Assembly: GCF_023715845.1 (NCBI RefSeq)
Contig: NZ_JAMBOR010000004.1
Location: forward strand, 141,430-205,429
DNA: 64,000 nucleotides
Direction of reading: 5' to 3'
DNA from: Fictibacillus phosphorivorans
Lineage (GTDB): Bacteria > Bacillota > Bacilli > Bacillales > Fictibacillaceae
Part shown: one piece after another, positions 1 through 9,389 of the stretch
How positions within the stretch are numbered: the first letter of the stretch is position 1
Layout of the letters: every line of letters begins with the position of its first letter
Program-made: the position numbers and the translations under genes
Notes under the pieces: model-generated
The model's input: only the letters and a program-made list of their open reading frames with translations
What the model was told of the DNA's origin: nothing
Databases searched by the model: none

Positions 1-2
1 TC

Positions 3-647
3 TATTTTAATGTATGTAACCTGGATTACGGAAAAATGGATGAGGCAATGACAGCTCTTAAAGATCTAATGGATAAGACTGATAAAGTTCATATAACAGG
101 TCCAGGAACGGACCTGTCGTTCTCTATAAAGGATATCCCATCTATCAAGTGTTCGGGTCAGAACAACATTCCAGATGGAGAGGTATTCACTGCACCCGTT
201 AAAGATTCAGTAAACGGTACGATTACCTATAATACTCCATCCCCTTATAATGGTTTTACTTTTGAAAATGTACAGTTAACTTTTGAAAATGGGAAAATCA
301 TAAAAGCAACGGCGAACGATTCAGAGCGTATTAACAAAATCTTTGATACGGATGAAGGTTCACGCTATGTTGGTGAATTTGCAATCGGAGTTAACCCATA
401 TATTAAACACCCGATGAAAGATATCTTATTCGATGAGAAAATTGACGGAAGCTTCCACTTCACTCCGGGTCAGGCGTATGAAGAAGCTTATAACGGAAAT
501 GATTCTAACATTCACTGGGATATGGTCATGATTCAGCGCCCTGAATATGGCGGCGGAGAAATTTATTTTGATGATGTTTTAATTCGTAAAGATGGCGTAT
601 TTGTACTACCTGAACTTGAACAGTTGAACCCAGAAAACTTAAAATAA
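3..647 (+). CDS. M29-family aminopeptidase, C-terminal part (5' end outside window)
   Basis: The reading frame is open from base 3, so the gene starts upstream of the window and only its last 214 residues are visible. The sequence resembles the C-terminal catalytic half of thermophilic M29 aminopeptidases (AmpS/PepS type), cytosolic metal-dependent enzymes that remove N-terminal residues from peptides. Typical parts are a TDLSF segment, [14 protein letters not shown], and a closing HWDMV...[14 protein letters not shown] segment carrying His and acidic residues expected near the dinuclear metal site. A strong terminator follows 8 bases after the stop. Family assignment is from motif memory. 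Confidence 0.85.
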   Translation, partial: YFNVCNLDYGKMDEAMTALKDLMDKTDKVHITGPGTDLSFSIKDIPSIKCSGQNNIPDGEVFTAPVKDSVNGTITYNTPSPYNGFTFENVQLTFENGKIIKATANDSERINKIFDTDEGSRYVGEFAIGVNPYIKHPMKDILFDEKIDGSFHFTPGQAYEEAYNGNDSNIHWDMVMIQRPEYGGGEIYFDDVLIRKDGVFVLPELEQLNPENLK

Positions 648-654
648 TACGAGA

Positions 655-693
655 AAGACCGCCTAAACACCAATCTAGGCGGTCTTTGTTTTT
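655..693 (+). terminator. Intrinsic terminator of the aminopeptidase gene
   Basis: An 11-bp GC-rich perfect inverted repeat (655-665 with 676-686, loop of 10) is followed by a T-rich run, directly after the aminopeptidase stop. Confidence 0.85.
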
Positions 694-704
694 CTATTTT
701 AAAT

Positions 705-752
705 GAAAAGAAGCTGACACGATAATCGTTATTACCGGCCAGCTTCTTCTTT
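705..752 (-). terminator. Terminator downstream of murC
   Basis: Inverted repeat AAGAAGCTG (708-716) with CAGCTTCTT (740-748); in the minus direction it is followed by TTTT. The loop holds a smaller hairpin. It ends the murC transcript and could work in both directions. Confidence 0.7.
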
Positions 753-754
753 TA

Positions 755-2062
755 TTATGGGGTTGCTGTAAGTGCCTCTTCGTATGCTCTTTGGAACTTT
801 TGGATGTCTCCAGCTCCCATAAATAGAAGAACGCCATTTTCGTATTTCTTCAGAACATCGATGTTCTCTTCTGTGATAAGTTTCGCATTTGGAATCTTCT
901 CTTTCAGATTATCAATTGATAGATTACCTGCATTTTCTCGTGCTGAGCCAAATATATCACACAAATATACCTGGTCTGCTTCACTTAGGCTCTCAGCAAA
1001 TTCGTCCAAGAATGTCTTGGTGCGTGTAAATGTGTGTGGCTGGAAAATAGCAACCACTTCACGATTTTTATACTTATACTTTGTAGCTTCAATGGTAACT
1101 TTGATTTCAGTCGGATGATGCGCATAGTCGTCGATCAAGATTTGATCGCCAACTGCCTTCTCTGAAAATCTCCGCTTTACACCTGTAAAGCTCTTTAACT
1201 GTTCTTTAATGATATCCATTGGTAATGTTTCATAATGACAGATTGCGATAACAGCTAATGCATTCAATACATTATGAGTACCGTAACCTGGGATTTGGAA
1301 CGTGCCATAAAACGTATTGCGAACAAATACGTCAAATGTTGTTCCTTCATCACCACGTTGAATATTTTTAGCTTGGAAATCATTATGATCTTCAAATCCG
1401 TAGAACACTACCGGGACTTGAGCATGAATCTGTTGAAGATTCGCATCATCACCACATGCGATAATCGCTTTTTTCACTTGCATTGCCATCTGCTGGAATG
1501 CGCTGATTACATCATCTAAATCTGAAAAGTAATCAGGATGGTCAAAGTCGATGTTTGTAATGATCGCATAGTCTGGTTCATACGACAGAAAATGTCTGCG
1601 GTATTCACAAGCTTCAAACACGAAGTACTCACTGCCCATACTGCCTTTTCCAGTTCCATCACCAATTAGGAAAGAAGTCGGCTTTGCTGCACCTACAACA
1701 TGTGCAAGCAATCCAGTCGTTGAAGTCTTTCCGTGCGAACCAGTAACGGCAATAGAAGTGAATTTTGAAAGGAACTCACCAAGAAAATGATGATACCTGT
1801 GAATCGGTATGTTTTTTTCATTTGCAGCTTGAATCTCTTCATGCTGCTCACCAAATGCGTTACCCGCAATAATGGTCTGACCTTCTTTAATGTTATTTTT
1901 GTCAAACGGTAAAATAGGAATGTTTCTTTCTTCAAGCGCTGACTGTGTAAATATATACTGAGTAATATCAGATCCTTGTACATCATGACCCATGTCATGA
2001 AGGATTTGTGCCAACGGGCTCATCCCTGTCCCTTTGATTCCAATAAAATGGTATTGTGTCAT
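755..2062 (-). CDS. murC: UDP-N-acetylmuramate--L-alanine ligase
   Basis: MurC adds L-alanine to UDP-MurNAc using ATP, the first amino-acid step of cytoplasmic peptidoglycan precursor synthesis. The 435-residue length is normal. Visible features: N-terminal Rossmann segment [12 protein letters not shown] near residue 9, the Mur-ligase P-loop TGSHGKTS at about 107-114, central-domain motif [11 protein letters not shown], and the C-terminal DDYAHHPTE and [10 protein letters not shown] segments. GGAGGG sits 6 bases before the ATG. A possible -10 element (TATAAT on the minus strand) lies at 2177-2182. In B. subtilis murC lies next to sftA; here a nicotinate phosphoribosyltransferase gene is inserted between them. 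Confidence 0.97.
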   Translation of the reverse strand: MTQYHFIGIKGTGMSPLAQILHDMGHDVQGSDITQYIFTQSALEERNIPILPFDKNNIKEGQTIIAGNAFGEQHEEIQAANEKNIPIHRYHHFLGEFLSKFTSIAVTGSHGKTSTTGLLAHVVGAAKPTSFLIGDGTGKGSMGSEYFVFEACEYRRHFLSYEPDYAIITNIDFDHPDYFSDLDDVISAFQQMAMQVKKAIIACGDDANLQQIHAQVPVVFYGFEDHNDFQAKNIQRGDEGTTFDVFVRNTFYGTFQIPGYGTHNVLNALAVIAICHYETLPMDIIKEQLKSFTGVKRRFSEKAVGDQILIDDYAHHPTEIKVTIEATKYKYKNREVVAIFQPHTFTRTKTFLDEFAESLSEADQVYLCDIFGSARENAGNLSIDNLKEKIPNAKLITEENIDVLKKYENGVLLFMGAGDIQKFQRAYEEALTATP

Positions 2063-2300
2063 GTAAAGCCCTCCACAAAAAGAACACCTTCTAAAAGGCC
2101 TATTTGTTTTATTATATGCCTGATCACTTGAATGGTTATATCTTACAAATTACAGGCTGATTCAAATACTTGAACCATTATAGCAAAAATAAAGTTTCAT
2201 CACCATGATAGAAAAATGATAAGATTCTAAAAGACCGATATTCAAAGAATACCTTCCTATTAACTTCACCCAAAAAAAGAATATTTAATCCAATCCAAAC
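2063..2300. other. Intergenic region between murC and the nicotinate phosphoribosyltransferase gene
   Basis: AT-rich, with no ORF with a ribosome-binding site. It holds a possible minus-strand -10 element at 2177-2182 for murC. I see no riboswitch or clear terminator. Confidence 0.5.
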
Positions 2301-3398
2301 CTATTCTACACGTTCAAGTCTTGGATTATGTCGATAGATTCTTCCTGCTTTTGCTTGATGGTTATCATGCATCAGGACGTTGTCCCCTGTAAAACCAATA
2401 TTGATCTTTAGCAGATTACTGCCAACTCCATAGATATCAACAGGAACTTTCTGCTCCTCAAACTGCTCAATTCTTTCTTTTGTGAATCCTCCGCTTACTA
2501 CGATTTTTACATGATGATAGCCTTCTTTATCCAGAGCCTGACGAAGTGCAAATATCAACTCAGGGTTAACTCCTCTTGGATCGAATGAACCGAGTACATC
2601 TGGATTTCTGAAAAAGTATTGATCAACCATCGTACGCGAAGTATCAACTCTTACACCTTTTAGTGTATCCCCAAACTCTCTCGCTACCTTTAGAGCATCT
2701 GTAATTACATCGTTGTTATAATCCACAAGTGAGATAAGATCATCTTCAGGAAATTTTGCATGATAGGCTTTCGTAGCTTCAACGATATCGCCATTAAAAA
2801 TTTGTATAAGAGCATGAGGCATAGTACCCATCCCTTTTTTGCCCCACCATTCGTTCATAGCATGTGTAGCTTGTGCGGTCGAGCCTCCGATATAGGATGC
2901 ATATCCATCACCAGCTTGCTGAGCAAAGTGGTCGTCTCTGTCACCCATAAAAATAACGGGCTTTTGGATACCCGATTTACTCGCAGCCTTCACTACATTA
3001 TAAACATTCGTCGCAACTGACGTTCTTCTGGCCAGGATTCCATCAATCATCCCTTCTAAGAAGCCAAAATTCTGATAAGGTCCTTTTATAGTAAGTACTG
3101 TTTCAAAAGGTGAAATTTTGTCTCCGTCTTTCAAGGAGTAGATTTCTAATGAGTCAGGATCTTTAGCAAACGTTTTAATAAGGGCAATCGCCTCATCCGA
3201 TCCACATAGAACAGCATCGCTCTTTTGGAAGAATTGCATGGTTACTACATTATCAGGTTTAAATGATTCAACGATTTCACATGTTTTAAGAAAATAAACA
3301 GCAGAGAACCAACCCTCTCTGATCCGTTCATCAAATTTAAATGTTTTATTCGTCAGCCGCTTGATTTTTCCCTGCAGCTTTAATTCTATTTCTTTCAT
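2301..3398 (-). CDS. Nicotinate phosphoribosyltransferase family protein
   Basis: Enzymes of this family join nicotinate and PRPP to give nicotinate mononucleotide in NAD salvage. The 365-residue protein is of the shorter NAPRTase type. Signature segments include EGWFSAVYF near the N-terminus, FMGDRDDHFAQQAGDGYASYIGG.., STAQATHAMNEWWG, a VRVDTSR strand and GVGSNLLKINIGFTGD near the C-terminus, the phosphoribosyl-binding part of the type II PRTase barrel. GAGGAG precedes the ATG by 6 bases. The sftA terminator lies upstream, so it has its own promoter; TTGAGT and TATTAT 17 bases apart fit. I leave the symbol blank because Bacilli can carry more than one NAPRTase. Confidence 0.9.
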   Translation of the reverse strand: MKEIELKLQGKIKRLTNKTFKFDERIREGWFSAVYFLKTCEIVESFKPDNVVTMQFFQKSDAVLCGSDEAIALIKTFAKDPDSLEIYSLKDGDKISPFETVLTIKGPYQNFGFLEGMIDGILARRTSVATNVYNVVKAASKSGIQKPVIFMGDRDDHFAQQAGDGYASYIGGSTAQATHAMNEWWGKKGMGTMPHALIQIFNGDIVEATKAYHAKFPEDDLISLVDYNNDVITDALKVAREFGDTLKGVRVDTSRTMVDQYFFRNPDVLGSFDPRGVNPELIFALRQALDKEGYHHVKIVVSGGFTKERIEQFEEQKVPVDIYGVGSNLLKINIGFTGDNVLMHDNHQAKAGRIYRHNPRLERVE

Positions 3399-3529
3399 CT
3401 ATTTACTCCTCATGACTTTTTCATGGTTAATAACAGAAAGGAACTATTCCCCACATTATAATAGCCGACCAATCCCAATAACTCAAGGAAATCCTTTAAG
3501 ACGTTGTCTTCTTAAATGACATTCGTCTA

Positions 3530-3561
3530 AAAAAAGAAAAACTGACGGAATCTCCGTCAGT
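3530..3561 (-). terminator. Intrinsic terminator of sftA
   Basis: Perfect 9-bp stem ACTGACGGA (3541-3549) with TCCGTCAGT (3553-3561), three-base loop; on the minus strand it runs into a T-rich tract (3530-3540 read as T). Confidence 0.85.
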
Positions 3562-3611
3562 TCATGAAACATTCTTTAAAAAGCATCACATTTATTGAAA
3601 AAATCGTTATC

Positions 3612-6353
3612 TTAATCTACTTGACTGTATAAACGATTCTCTAATTCTTCTTGCGTAAGAAGAACGTGTCGTGGTTTGCTTCCCATTGCCTCAGAAACTA
3701 ATCCGAAGCTCTCCATCATATCAACAAGTCTTGCAGCACGATTATATCCGATTCTAAATCTGCGCTGCAGACTAGAGGAGGATGCAGCCCCTACTTCGAT
3801 CACATAATAGCAAGCTTCTTCAAAAAGCTCATCTTCGACCTCTGTTGTTTGCTGATGCTGAATCAGTTCCTCGCGAGTGAAGAGATATTCTGTTTGGTAT
3901 TCTTCTTTTACATATCGCGTAACTTCTTCAATTTCTTCATCAGAAACAAAAGTACCTTGGATACGGACGGCTTTATTCGATCCGTTTTCCATAAATAACA
4001 TGTCCCCGCGACCTAATAAACGTTCAGCTCCACTCATATCTAGAATCGTTCGTGAATCAATTGCCGAGGAAACCGCAAATGCTGTTCGAGTCGGCACATT
4101 CGCTTTTATCAGACCCGTTATTACATCAACCGATGGTCGTTGAGTTGCGAGCAGCAGATGAATACCACAAGCTCTAGCTTTTTGAGCAATTCGGCAGATG
4201 GCTTCTTCGACTTCCTGTGGAGACACCATCATCAGATCAGCAAGCTCATCAATAACGACTACAATATAAGGCATCTTGTTCTGATAGAGTCTTTCCTGTT
4301 CCATCTTTTGGTTATAGCGTTTGATCTCTCTAACACCCGTTTTTGCAAACTCTTCATAGCGTCTTTCCATTTCTTCTACCGCCCATTTTAAAGCAGCCGT
4401 AGCTTCTTTTGCATCGGTTATAACAGGTGTAACAAGATGAGGAATATGATTATATGGTGCCAGTTCAACCATTTTAGGATCAACAAGCAAAAGCTTTACC
4501 TCATCTGGTTTTGCTTTATATAACAAGCTTACTAATATGGAGTTAATGCAGACACTCTTACCTGATCCTGTGGCACCTGCAATGAGACCATGTGGCATCT
4601 TTTGCAGATCGGTTACGACAGGCGCTCCAGAGATATCAAGACCTAAGGCAACCGTCAAAGGTGAAACAGAATTTCTAAATACGTCATCCTCAATGATTTC
4701 TCGCAAGAATACAGCTCTACTATGCTGGTTCGGCACTTCAATACCAATTGCGTTTTTACCTGGGATAGGCGCTTCAATACGAATATCTCTAGCAGCAAGA
4801 CTTAATTTGATGTCATCTGTTAGATTCGTAACTTTGTTAACCTTAACACCAGGTGCAGGCTGAACCTCAAATCTCGTTACAGCAGGCCCTTTTGTCATAT
4901 GAACAACTTTTGCATTCACGTTAAAGTTATCCAATGTTGACTGAAGAGTATGCTTTTGTTCATTCAGCCAAATATCATCATCTTCTAGTGAGACAGCCGT
5001 CTTATTTAAGAACGATAAAGGAACATATAACGGTTTGTCCTCATTGCCCTTACTTTCTAGTGTTGTTGGAAAAGTAGGCGTTTGAGGCTTTACTGTTGTT
5101 TGCTCTTTTTTAGGCTGAGACCTGTTAGACTGTCTGTCTTTTTTAAGCATCAACACATTAAACGGCACATACTGCCCACCACTTCTTGGTGTTTCGCGTC
5201 TATTAACTGGTGCTGTTTCTTTTTGTTCTGAACTTTCATGATCGATTCTTTCTTTTTGAACGGGTTCTGCTTGATCAGAAGAAGAACGATGGCTAGGATT
5301 TCTTTTTTCTTCTATCTCAACTGGTTTATTGAATACCTCTGGTGCTTCTTCTTGAAAAGGTACCCCCGTTTCCTCAGTCTGGATTACTTGTTCCCGTTCA
5401 GGTTCTTGTAACTCTTGTTCTTGCACCCGTTCCTGTACCAGTGTTACTTTTTGTTCTTGCTCTTTTTGTTGTTCAGTTTCAAGCTCATATTCAGGTTCAA
5501 ATGGTTGTTGTCGTTCTACTTCCTGTTCTTGTTCTACTTTAATTAGAGGCTCGACATTATGAATTTCTTGAACACGTGGTTCTTGTGCTGTAATAGTTTC
5601 TTTAGGAGTCTCTGGACTTAAAACAACATTTTCTCTCATTTCTTCAGAAACAAAAACCTTTTCTTCAGTTGATGAAGGGAGTACCTCATCTACAGATTTC
5701 AGTAGTTCTTCTGCAATCGAGTTCTTTGGAGGAATATCTCTTCCAATAAAAAGAATCCCTTCAGGTTTTCGTTTTCCATAACCATAAACAGGCGACGGAA
5801 CATCAGTAGGGGTAAACCGTGATTTATTCTCTATAGATGAATCCTTAAATTCGCCTGTATGCTTTTTCAAAGCATTGTTATTCTTTTTCTCAAAACCATA
5901 AATCGGCGATGGGATCTGAGTAGCCTTGAAAGCTGGGCGTTTAGGCTCTGGTTTCTTCTGTTCCGAAGCTTTAGAAGATGCCCTTCTGCTTTCATTTCTA
6001 GCCGTTCTTTCATCTCGGCGAACTACTTGTTCTTTCTCAAAGGTGTTTTCTTTTGGCTGATATGTATTACGTTGTTTTGGTGCGTTTTTGCTTGTTTTTT
6101 CATCAGGTATTACAGGAAAACGGAAAGGAGCATTCTCTGGGTACTTGTGCAGCATTTTTGCCGAATGTTGGTTCTTCGACTGAACGGACTTTCTCCCATT
6201 TTTGAAAGCTGGTTTTTTGACCGGCTTAGGCGGTGGTGTGCCTTTCTCATCTGCAGGCTGTTTTTTCACTGAATCTTCTTCATGCTCATATACAGATTCA
6301 TCGTCATTATCATCGTCAAAAAAAGTATTCATTAATTTTTTTATCCAACTCAT
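3612..6353 (-). CDS. sftA: FtsK/SpoIIIE-family DNA translocase, soluble SftA type
   Basis: SftA is a septum-associated DNA pump that clears chromosomal DNA from the closing division site, a cytosolic partner of SpoIIIE. The 913-residue protein has no transmembrane segment, which separates it from SpoIIIE/FtsK. The first ~450 residues are a charged low-complexity linker rich in Q/E (about 260-345), with two copies of a PSPxYGxxK motif (about 148-155 and 185-193). The motor domain carries Walker A GATGSGKS (about 593-600) and Walker B VVVIDELAD (about 698-706); a C-terminal winged-helix gamma-like domain (about 840-905) ends the protein. I chose the ATG at 6353 because AGGTGAG lies 5 bases upstream; an in-frame GTG is 9 bases earlier. 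Confidence 0.94.
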   Translation of the reverse strand: MSWIKKLMNTFFDDDNDDESVYEHEEDSVKKQPADEKGTPPPKPVKKPAFKNGRKSVQSKNQHSAKMLHKYPENAPFRFPVIPDEKTSKNAPKQRNTYQPKENTFEKEQVVRRDERTARNESRRASSKASEQKKPEPKRPAFKATQIPSPIYGFEKKNNNALKKHTGEFKDSSIENKSRFTPTDVPSPVYGYGKRKPEGILFIGRDIPPKNSIAEELLKSVDEVLPSSTEEKVFVSEEMRENVVLSPETPKETITAQEPRVQEIHNVEPLIKVEQEQEVERQQPFEPEYELETEQQKEQEQKVTLVQERVQEQELQEPEREQVIQTEETGVPFQEEAPEVFNKPVEIEEKRNPSHRSSSDQAEPVQKERIDHESSEQKETAPVNRRETPRSGGQYVPFNVLMLKKDRQSNRSQPKKEQTTVKPQTPTFPTTLESKGNEDKPLYVPLSFLNKTAVSLEDDDIWLNEQKHTLQSTLDNFNVNAKVVHMTKGPAVTRFEVQPAPGVKVNKVTNLTDDIKLSLAARDIRIEAPIPGKNAIGIEVPNQHSRAVFLREIIEDDVFRNSVSPLTVALGLDISGAPVVTDLQKMPHGLIAGATGSGKSVCINSILVSLLYKAKPDEVKLLLVDPKMVELAPYNHIPHLVTPVITDAKEATAALKWAVEEMERRYEEFAKTGVREIKRYNQKMEQERLYQNKMPYIVVVIDELADLMMVSPQEVEEAICRIAQKARACGIHLLLATQRPSVDVITGLIKANVPTRTAFAVSSAIDSRTILDMSGAERLLGRGDMLFMENGSNKAVRIQGTFVSDEEIEEVTRYVKEEYQTEYLFTREELIQHQQTTEVEDELFEEACYYVIEVGAASSSSLQRRFRIGYNRAARLVDMMESFGLVSEAMGSKPRHVLLTQEELENRLYSQVD

Positions 6354-6454
6354 TTTTCTCACCTATTTCTGTTGGTTGTTTCTTTATTGTAGCGAAAATA
6401 GAAGAGAAACAATAGTAAAAATATTAATTTGAGCACACACGATTCAAAAAGAGA

Positions 6455-6490
6455 AATAAAAACCACTAGAATGTTCTAGCGGCTTTTATT
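6455..6490 (-). terminator. Terminator downstream of ytpQ
   Basis: Stem CCACTAGAA (6463-6471) with TTCTAGCGG (6474-6482), one mismatch and two-base loop; the minus-strand continuation is T-rich. Confidence 0.65.
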
Positions 6491-6505
6491 TAGTAACATT
6501 TTTGA

Positions 6506-7318
6506 TCAATCGTTCGTCTCATCCTCTATCGGCTTATTTTTCGCTAAAATAAAGACAGGCTCCAGTTCTTTATTCTCATACATAAAAGGTAAAGCCGTTA
6601 CAGGTACGCGGCCGTTCATGAAAAATTGCATAGCCATTTGGGCCAATATATCATATCCCTGCTTGTTTTGAATATCTGCAAGAATTAAGACATCTTGATG
6701 AGGTACAGCTACAGCCATCTCACCTTGTATAAGCTTCTTCATCTCTTCTAAAAAGCTTATATTCAGGATCCTGCTCGCATCATAACCATCATTATGATTT
6801 AAAAAGAAAAAAGTATTTCCGGCTACCTGATCCTGTTTATAGTCTGTTGACAAGCGCTTCACATTAAATCTTGCAGCATCAACAACCTGAGACTCTTCGA
6901 TATTTAATTCCCTCATCTTATGATTCGTCAAAAGTTTATATGTTTTGCCTAGGTCTAAAGCATAATAAATTCTAGTTTCTGCAGTATGTTCCTGATAAAA
7001 GAGTTTCTCACCCTCTGGGGTTTCTGAAGGAAATGACGCTGAACGGATAACAGGGAAAATCTGCGAAAGAACCTTTTCATCAGCAGATAGATGAGGCGCC
7101 TTTAATCCTTCTTCAACATAATAGACGAGCTCCTCTAACAACTGATCTTTTTCTTTCTCCCATTTCGCACTAAGTCCACCTAAAGAGAGTGTCACACCTT
7201 TACCTGTTTTCGTATCTTGTACTCTCAGCGTTTCTTCTTCTCTCATGTAAATTATTTCGCGTTCAGGATTCGAGAGTTTTTGTTCCAATGCTTTTTTTAG
7301 TTTAATCGTATTGCTCAA
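6506..7318 (-). CDS. ytpQ: DUF1444 family protein (YtpQ-like)
   Basis: A 270-residue cytosolic protein matching YtpQ/DUF1444 in length and context; function is not established. It has no signal peptide or membrane helix. The start is TTG at 7318, supported by AAAGGAGG 7 bases upstream. Recognisable stretches are an N-terminal KKALEQKLSNPER, a central LGKTYKLLTNHKMRELNI, a NTFFFLNHNDGYDASRILN segment and a C-terminal PVTALPFMYENKELEPVFILAKNKP. It sits between sftA and queF, in the neighbourhood where B. subtilis has ytpP-ytpQ-ytpR-sftA. The ytpR gene expected before sftA is absent here. Confidence 0.85.
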   Translation of the reverse strand: MSNTIKLKKALEQKLSNPEREIIYMREEETLRVQDTKTGKGVTLSLGGLSAKWEKEKDQLLEELVYYVEEGLKAPHLSADEKVLSQIFPVIRSASFPSETPEGEKLFYQEHTAETRIYYALDLGKTYKLLTNHKMRELNIEESQVVDAARFNVKRLSTDYKQDQVAGNTFFFLNHNDGYDASRILNISFLEEMKKLIQGEMAVAVPHQDVLILADIQNKQGYDILAQMAMQFFMNGRVPVTALPFMYENKELEPVFILAKNKPIEDETND

Positions 7319-7360
7319 ACCGCTGCCTCCTTTCGTTTATCGAAACGTATATCAACGTGA

Positions 7361-7384
7361 AAAACCTCCATATGGAGGTTTTCA
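7361..7384 (-). terminator. Short terminator downstream of queF
   Basis: Perfect palindrome AACCTCCATATGGAGGTT (7363-7380) flanked by A and T runs on both sides, between queF and ytpQ; it could act in both directions. Confidence 0.6.
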
Positions 7385-7385
7385 T

Positions 7386-7811
7386 TTAGTTGCTGCTATC
7401 TTCTTTATATTCTACTACTACTTCTGTTCCTAATCCGCCGCGTGCGTTCCAGTTTCCTGTAACTTTTAAATATTTAGGCTTTAAAAGTTTTACTAAATCT
7501 TCTTTAATACGGTTTGTTGCATGTTCTTGGTAGATCCCAACGTTTCGATAAGAAGTTAAATAATATTTTAAAGACTTCATCTCAACTAAATCCTTGTTTG
7601 GAATATAGCTGATGATAATATCCGCAAAATCCGGAAGTCCTGACCAAGGACATACAGAAGTAAATTCAGTGGTAGGAATAGTAACCAATGTTTCTTTACC
7701 TTCATATTCAAACGGAATAGTTTCTAATATATCAACTAAAATAACATTCTCATCTTGTATATCAAAACGAATTCCTTCATATTTACTGTGGTTCACTTCA
7801 ACTTTTGCCAT
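7386..7811 (-). CDS. queF: NADPH-dependent 7-cyano-7-deazaguanine reductase (preQ0 reductase)
   Basis: QueF reduces the nitrile of preQ0 to the amine preQ1 with NADPH, the step after QueC in queuosine synthesis. The 141-residue length fits the short (type I) family. The catalytic block EFTSVCPWSGLPDFA (about 49-63) carries the nucleophilic Cys and the Asp, followed by the signature EMKSLKYYLTSYRN and a QEHATN segment with the substrate-binding Glu; the C-terminus has NARGGLG. AAGGGAAG precedes the ATG. It is 7 kb away from queDEC and has no preQ1 riboswitch in its short leader, only an extended -10 promoter. Confidence 0.93.
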   Translation of the reverse strand: MAKVEVNHSKYEGIRFDIQDENVILVDILETIPFEYEGKETLVTIPTTEFTSVCPWSGLPDFADIIISYIPNKDLVEMKSLKYYLTSYRNVGIYQEHATNRIKEDLVKLLKPKYLKVTGNWNARGGLGTEVVVEYKEDSSN

Positions 7812-7852
7812 ACTGTGTTACTTCCCTTCGTTAAAAAGATCACTATACCGCT

Positions 7853-7861
7853 ATTATACCA
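7853..7861 (-). promoter_or_regulatory. Extended -10 promoter of queF
   Basis: On the minus strand the sequence TGGTATAAT matches an extended -10 element (TGnTATAAT) about 40 bases before the queF start. No good -35 is visible. Confidence 0.6.
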
Positions 7862-7873
7862 TATACGTTTCGC

Positions 7874-8200
7874 CTATTTGTTTAGGATGTTTAATTCGTT
7901 TAAAAAGGCTGTGATCTGCTCTTTTGTTTTTCTCTCTTTATTCACATAACGACTGATTTCTTGTCCGTCTTTAAAAGCTACAAAACTGGGAATTCCAAAG
8001 ATGTCTAATTCCTGGCAGAGTTCGATGAGTTCATCACGGTCTACATAGACGAATGGATAGTGTGGGTATTCTTTTTCGATTTCAGGAAGGATGGGTTTAA
8101 TCACAACACAATCCGGACACCAATCGGCAGAGAAAACCGCTACAGTTACACCAGATTTTATTTGCTCGCGAAATTGTTCGATTGATTTTATATGTTCCAT
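7874..8200 (-). CDS. ytpP: Thioredoxin-family protein (YtpP-like)
   Basis: A 108-residue thioredoxin fold protein. The redox motif is WCPDC (about 27-31) after VAVFSAD, and the cis-proline region is FGIPSFVAFKDG. CPDC differs from the CGPC of housekeeping thioredoxin, so the redox partner may differ. Family members act as disulfide reductants in the cytosol; the substrate is unknown. AAGGAG precedes the ATG by 8 bases. The PTS-like gene upstream ends 13 bases before this start, so the two are probably co-transcribed. Confidence 0.9.
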   Translation of the reverse strand: MEHIKSIEQFREQIKSGVTVAVFSADWCPDCVVIKPILPEIEKEYPHYPFVYVDRDELIELCQELDIFGIPSFVAFKDGQEISRYVNKERKTKEQITAFLNELNILNK

Positions 8201-8213
8201 TTTAAGCAGCTCC

Positions 8214-9221
8214 TTATTGATTTAGTTTCATATCACCGAATTTGATTCGGCCTGTCTTTCTTAGCCATTCTGATAGTAGCAGACTAACAATGATAGGGCC
8301 TGCAAAATGCAAAATAAATATAGCAAGAAATGTTTCAAAGGTAAAGCCCATCGTCCTGAGTGTCATTATTTGACCCACAAGTCCGCTCGTCCCCATCCCT
8401 GCACCAGCCGGAATATTCTCCATTTTAAAATACAACGTTCCGACCGGAGCTAGGATCATACCAGCAAAGGTTGGAGGTATAAGGATATAGGGATTTTTTA
8501 CGACGTTTGGAAACTGTAGCTTCGATGTCCCAATTCCTTGTGTTAACCAGCCTCCAAAGCCATTTTCTCTATAGCTGCTTGTTGCAAATCCAATCATCTG
8601 CGCTGCGCATCCAATTGTTGCTGCTCCCGCAGCAATCCCCTCAAGCCCTAACATCATTGCGATAGCTGCTGAAGATATCGGTCCCGTTAACGCAAGTCCT
8701 AATAAAAGGGCTACTAAAATCCCCATGATTAAAGGTCTTTGCTCCGTGGACCACATGACAAGCTGGCCAAACGCTTTCATAAATTGATCGATTCCCGGTC
8801 CTATAAAAGCAGCAACGGTATAACCAATTAAAATGGTTACGGCAGGAGTGACCAAAATATCAAATTTTGTTTCACCTGACACTAGCTTTCCGATCTCAAC
8901 CGCTAGTAGGGTTGCGACAAAACAACCCGCGACACTGCCCAGTTCAGCTCCCGCTGCTCCCGCGATTCCAGCTGAAAAGAGCACAAGCGGAGGAGCTTTT
9001 AATCCATAAGCAACTGCGGTACCAATTACAGGTCCCATTAAGGTCATAGCCAGTTGCCCCATTTTAATAAAGAAAGGAATAGATAACTGCTCACCGATTG
9101 TTTTAAAAATCAGCCCCACTACTAGTGAAGCCATCAAACCAAGAGCAAAATATTGAAAGCCAGTAATAAAGTATATCTTTGGTGACAAACTTACCCCTTT
9201 TTTATGTAAAAAACTTCTCAT
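8214..9221 (-). CDS. PTS-EIIC-like multi-pass membrane protein
   Basis: A 335-residue, very hydrophobic protein with about ten predicted membrane spans, rich in Gly and Ala (for example the GAAGAELGSVAGC and GPISSAAIAMMLGLEGIAAGAAT stretches). It looks like the stand-alone EIIC family of phosphotransferase proteins (PTS_EIIC_2). No EIIA or EIIB domain is fused to it and no PTS partner gene is adjacent, so the substrate and even PTS dependence cannot be inferred. AAAGGAG precedes the ATG. It is divergent from the chemoreceptor gene and leads a two-gene unit with the thioredoxin. Confidence 0.75.
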   Translation of the reverse strand: MRSFLHKKGVSLSPKIYFITGFQYFALGLMASLVVGLIFKTIGEQLSIPFFIKMGQLAMTLMGPVIGTAVAYGLKAPPLVLFSAGIAGAAGAELGSVAGCFVATLLAVEIGKLVSGETKFDILVTPAVTILIGYTVAAFIGPGIDQFMKAFGQLVMWSTEQRPLIMGILVALLLGLALTGPISSAAIAMMLGLEGIAAGAATIGCAAQMIGFATSSYRENGFGGWLTQGIGTSKLQFPNVVKNPYILIPPTFAGMILAPVGTLYFKMENIPAGAGMGTSGLVGQIMTLRTMGFTFETFLAIFILHFAGPIIVSLLLSEWLRKTGRIKFGDMKLNQ

Positions 9222-9389
9222 GAATTTACTCCTTTATACGAGTTAGAAAACATAGCACTATCACATTATAACTCCTTTTCCAGAGGTGTAAAGACACATG
9301 TAAACAAAATGTGCTGTTCCTTCACTGCCTTTTAAGAAAAACTTCAAAACCCATAAAAAAAGCCGATAAAATGGCAGGGAGGGATACAT

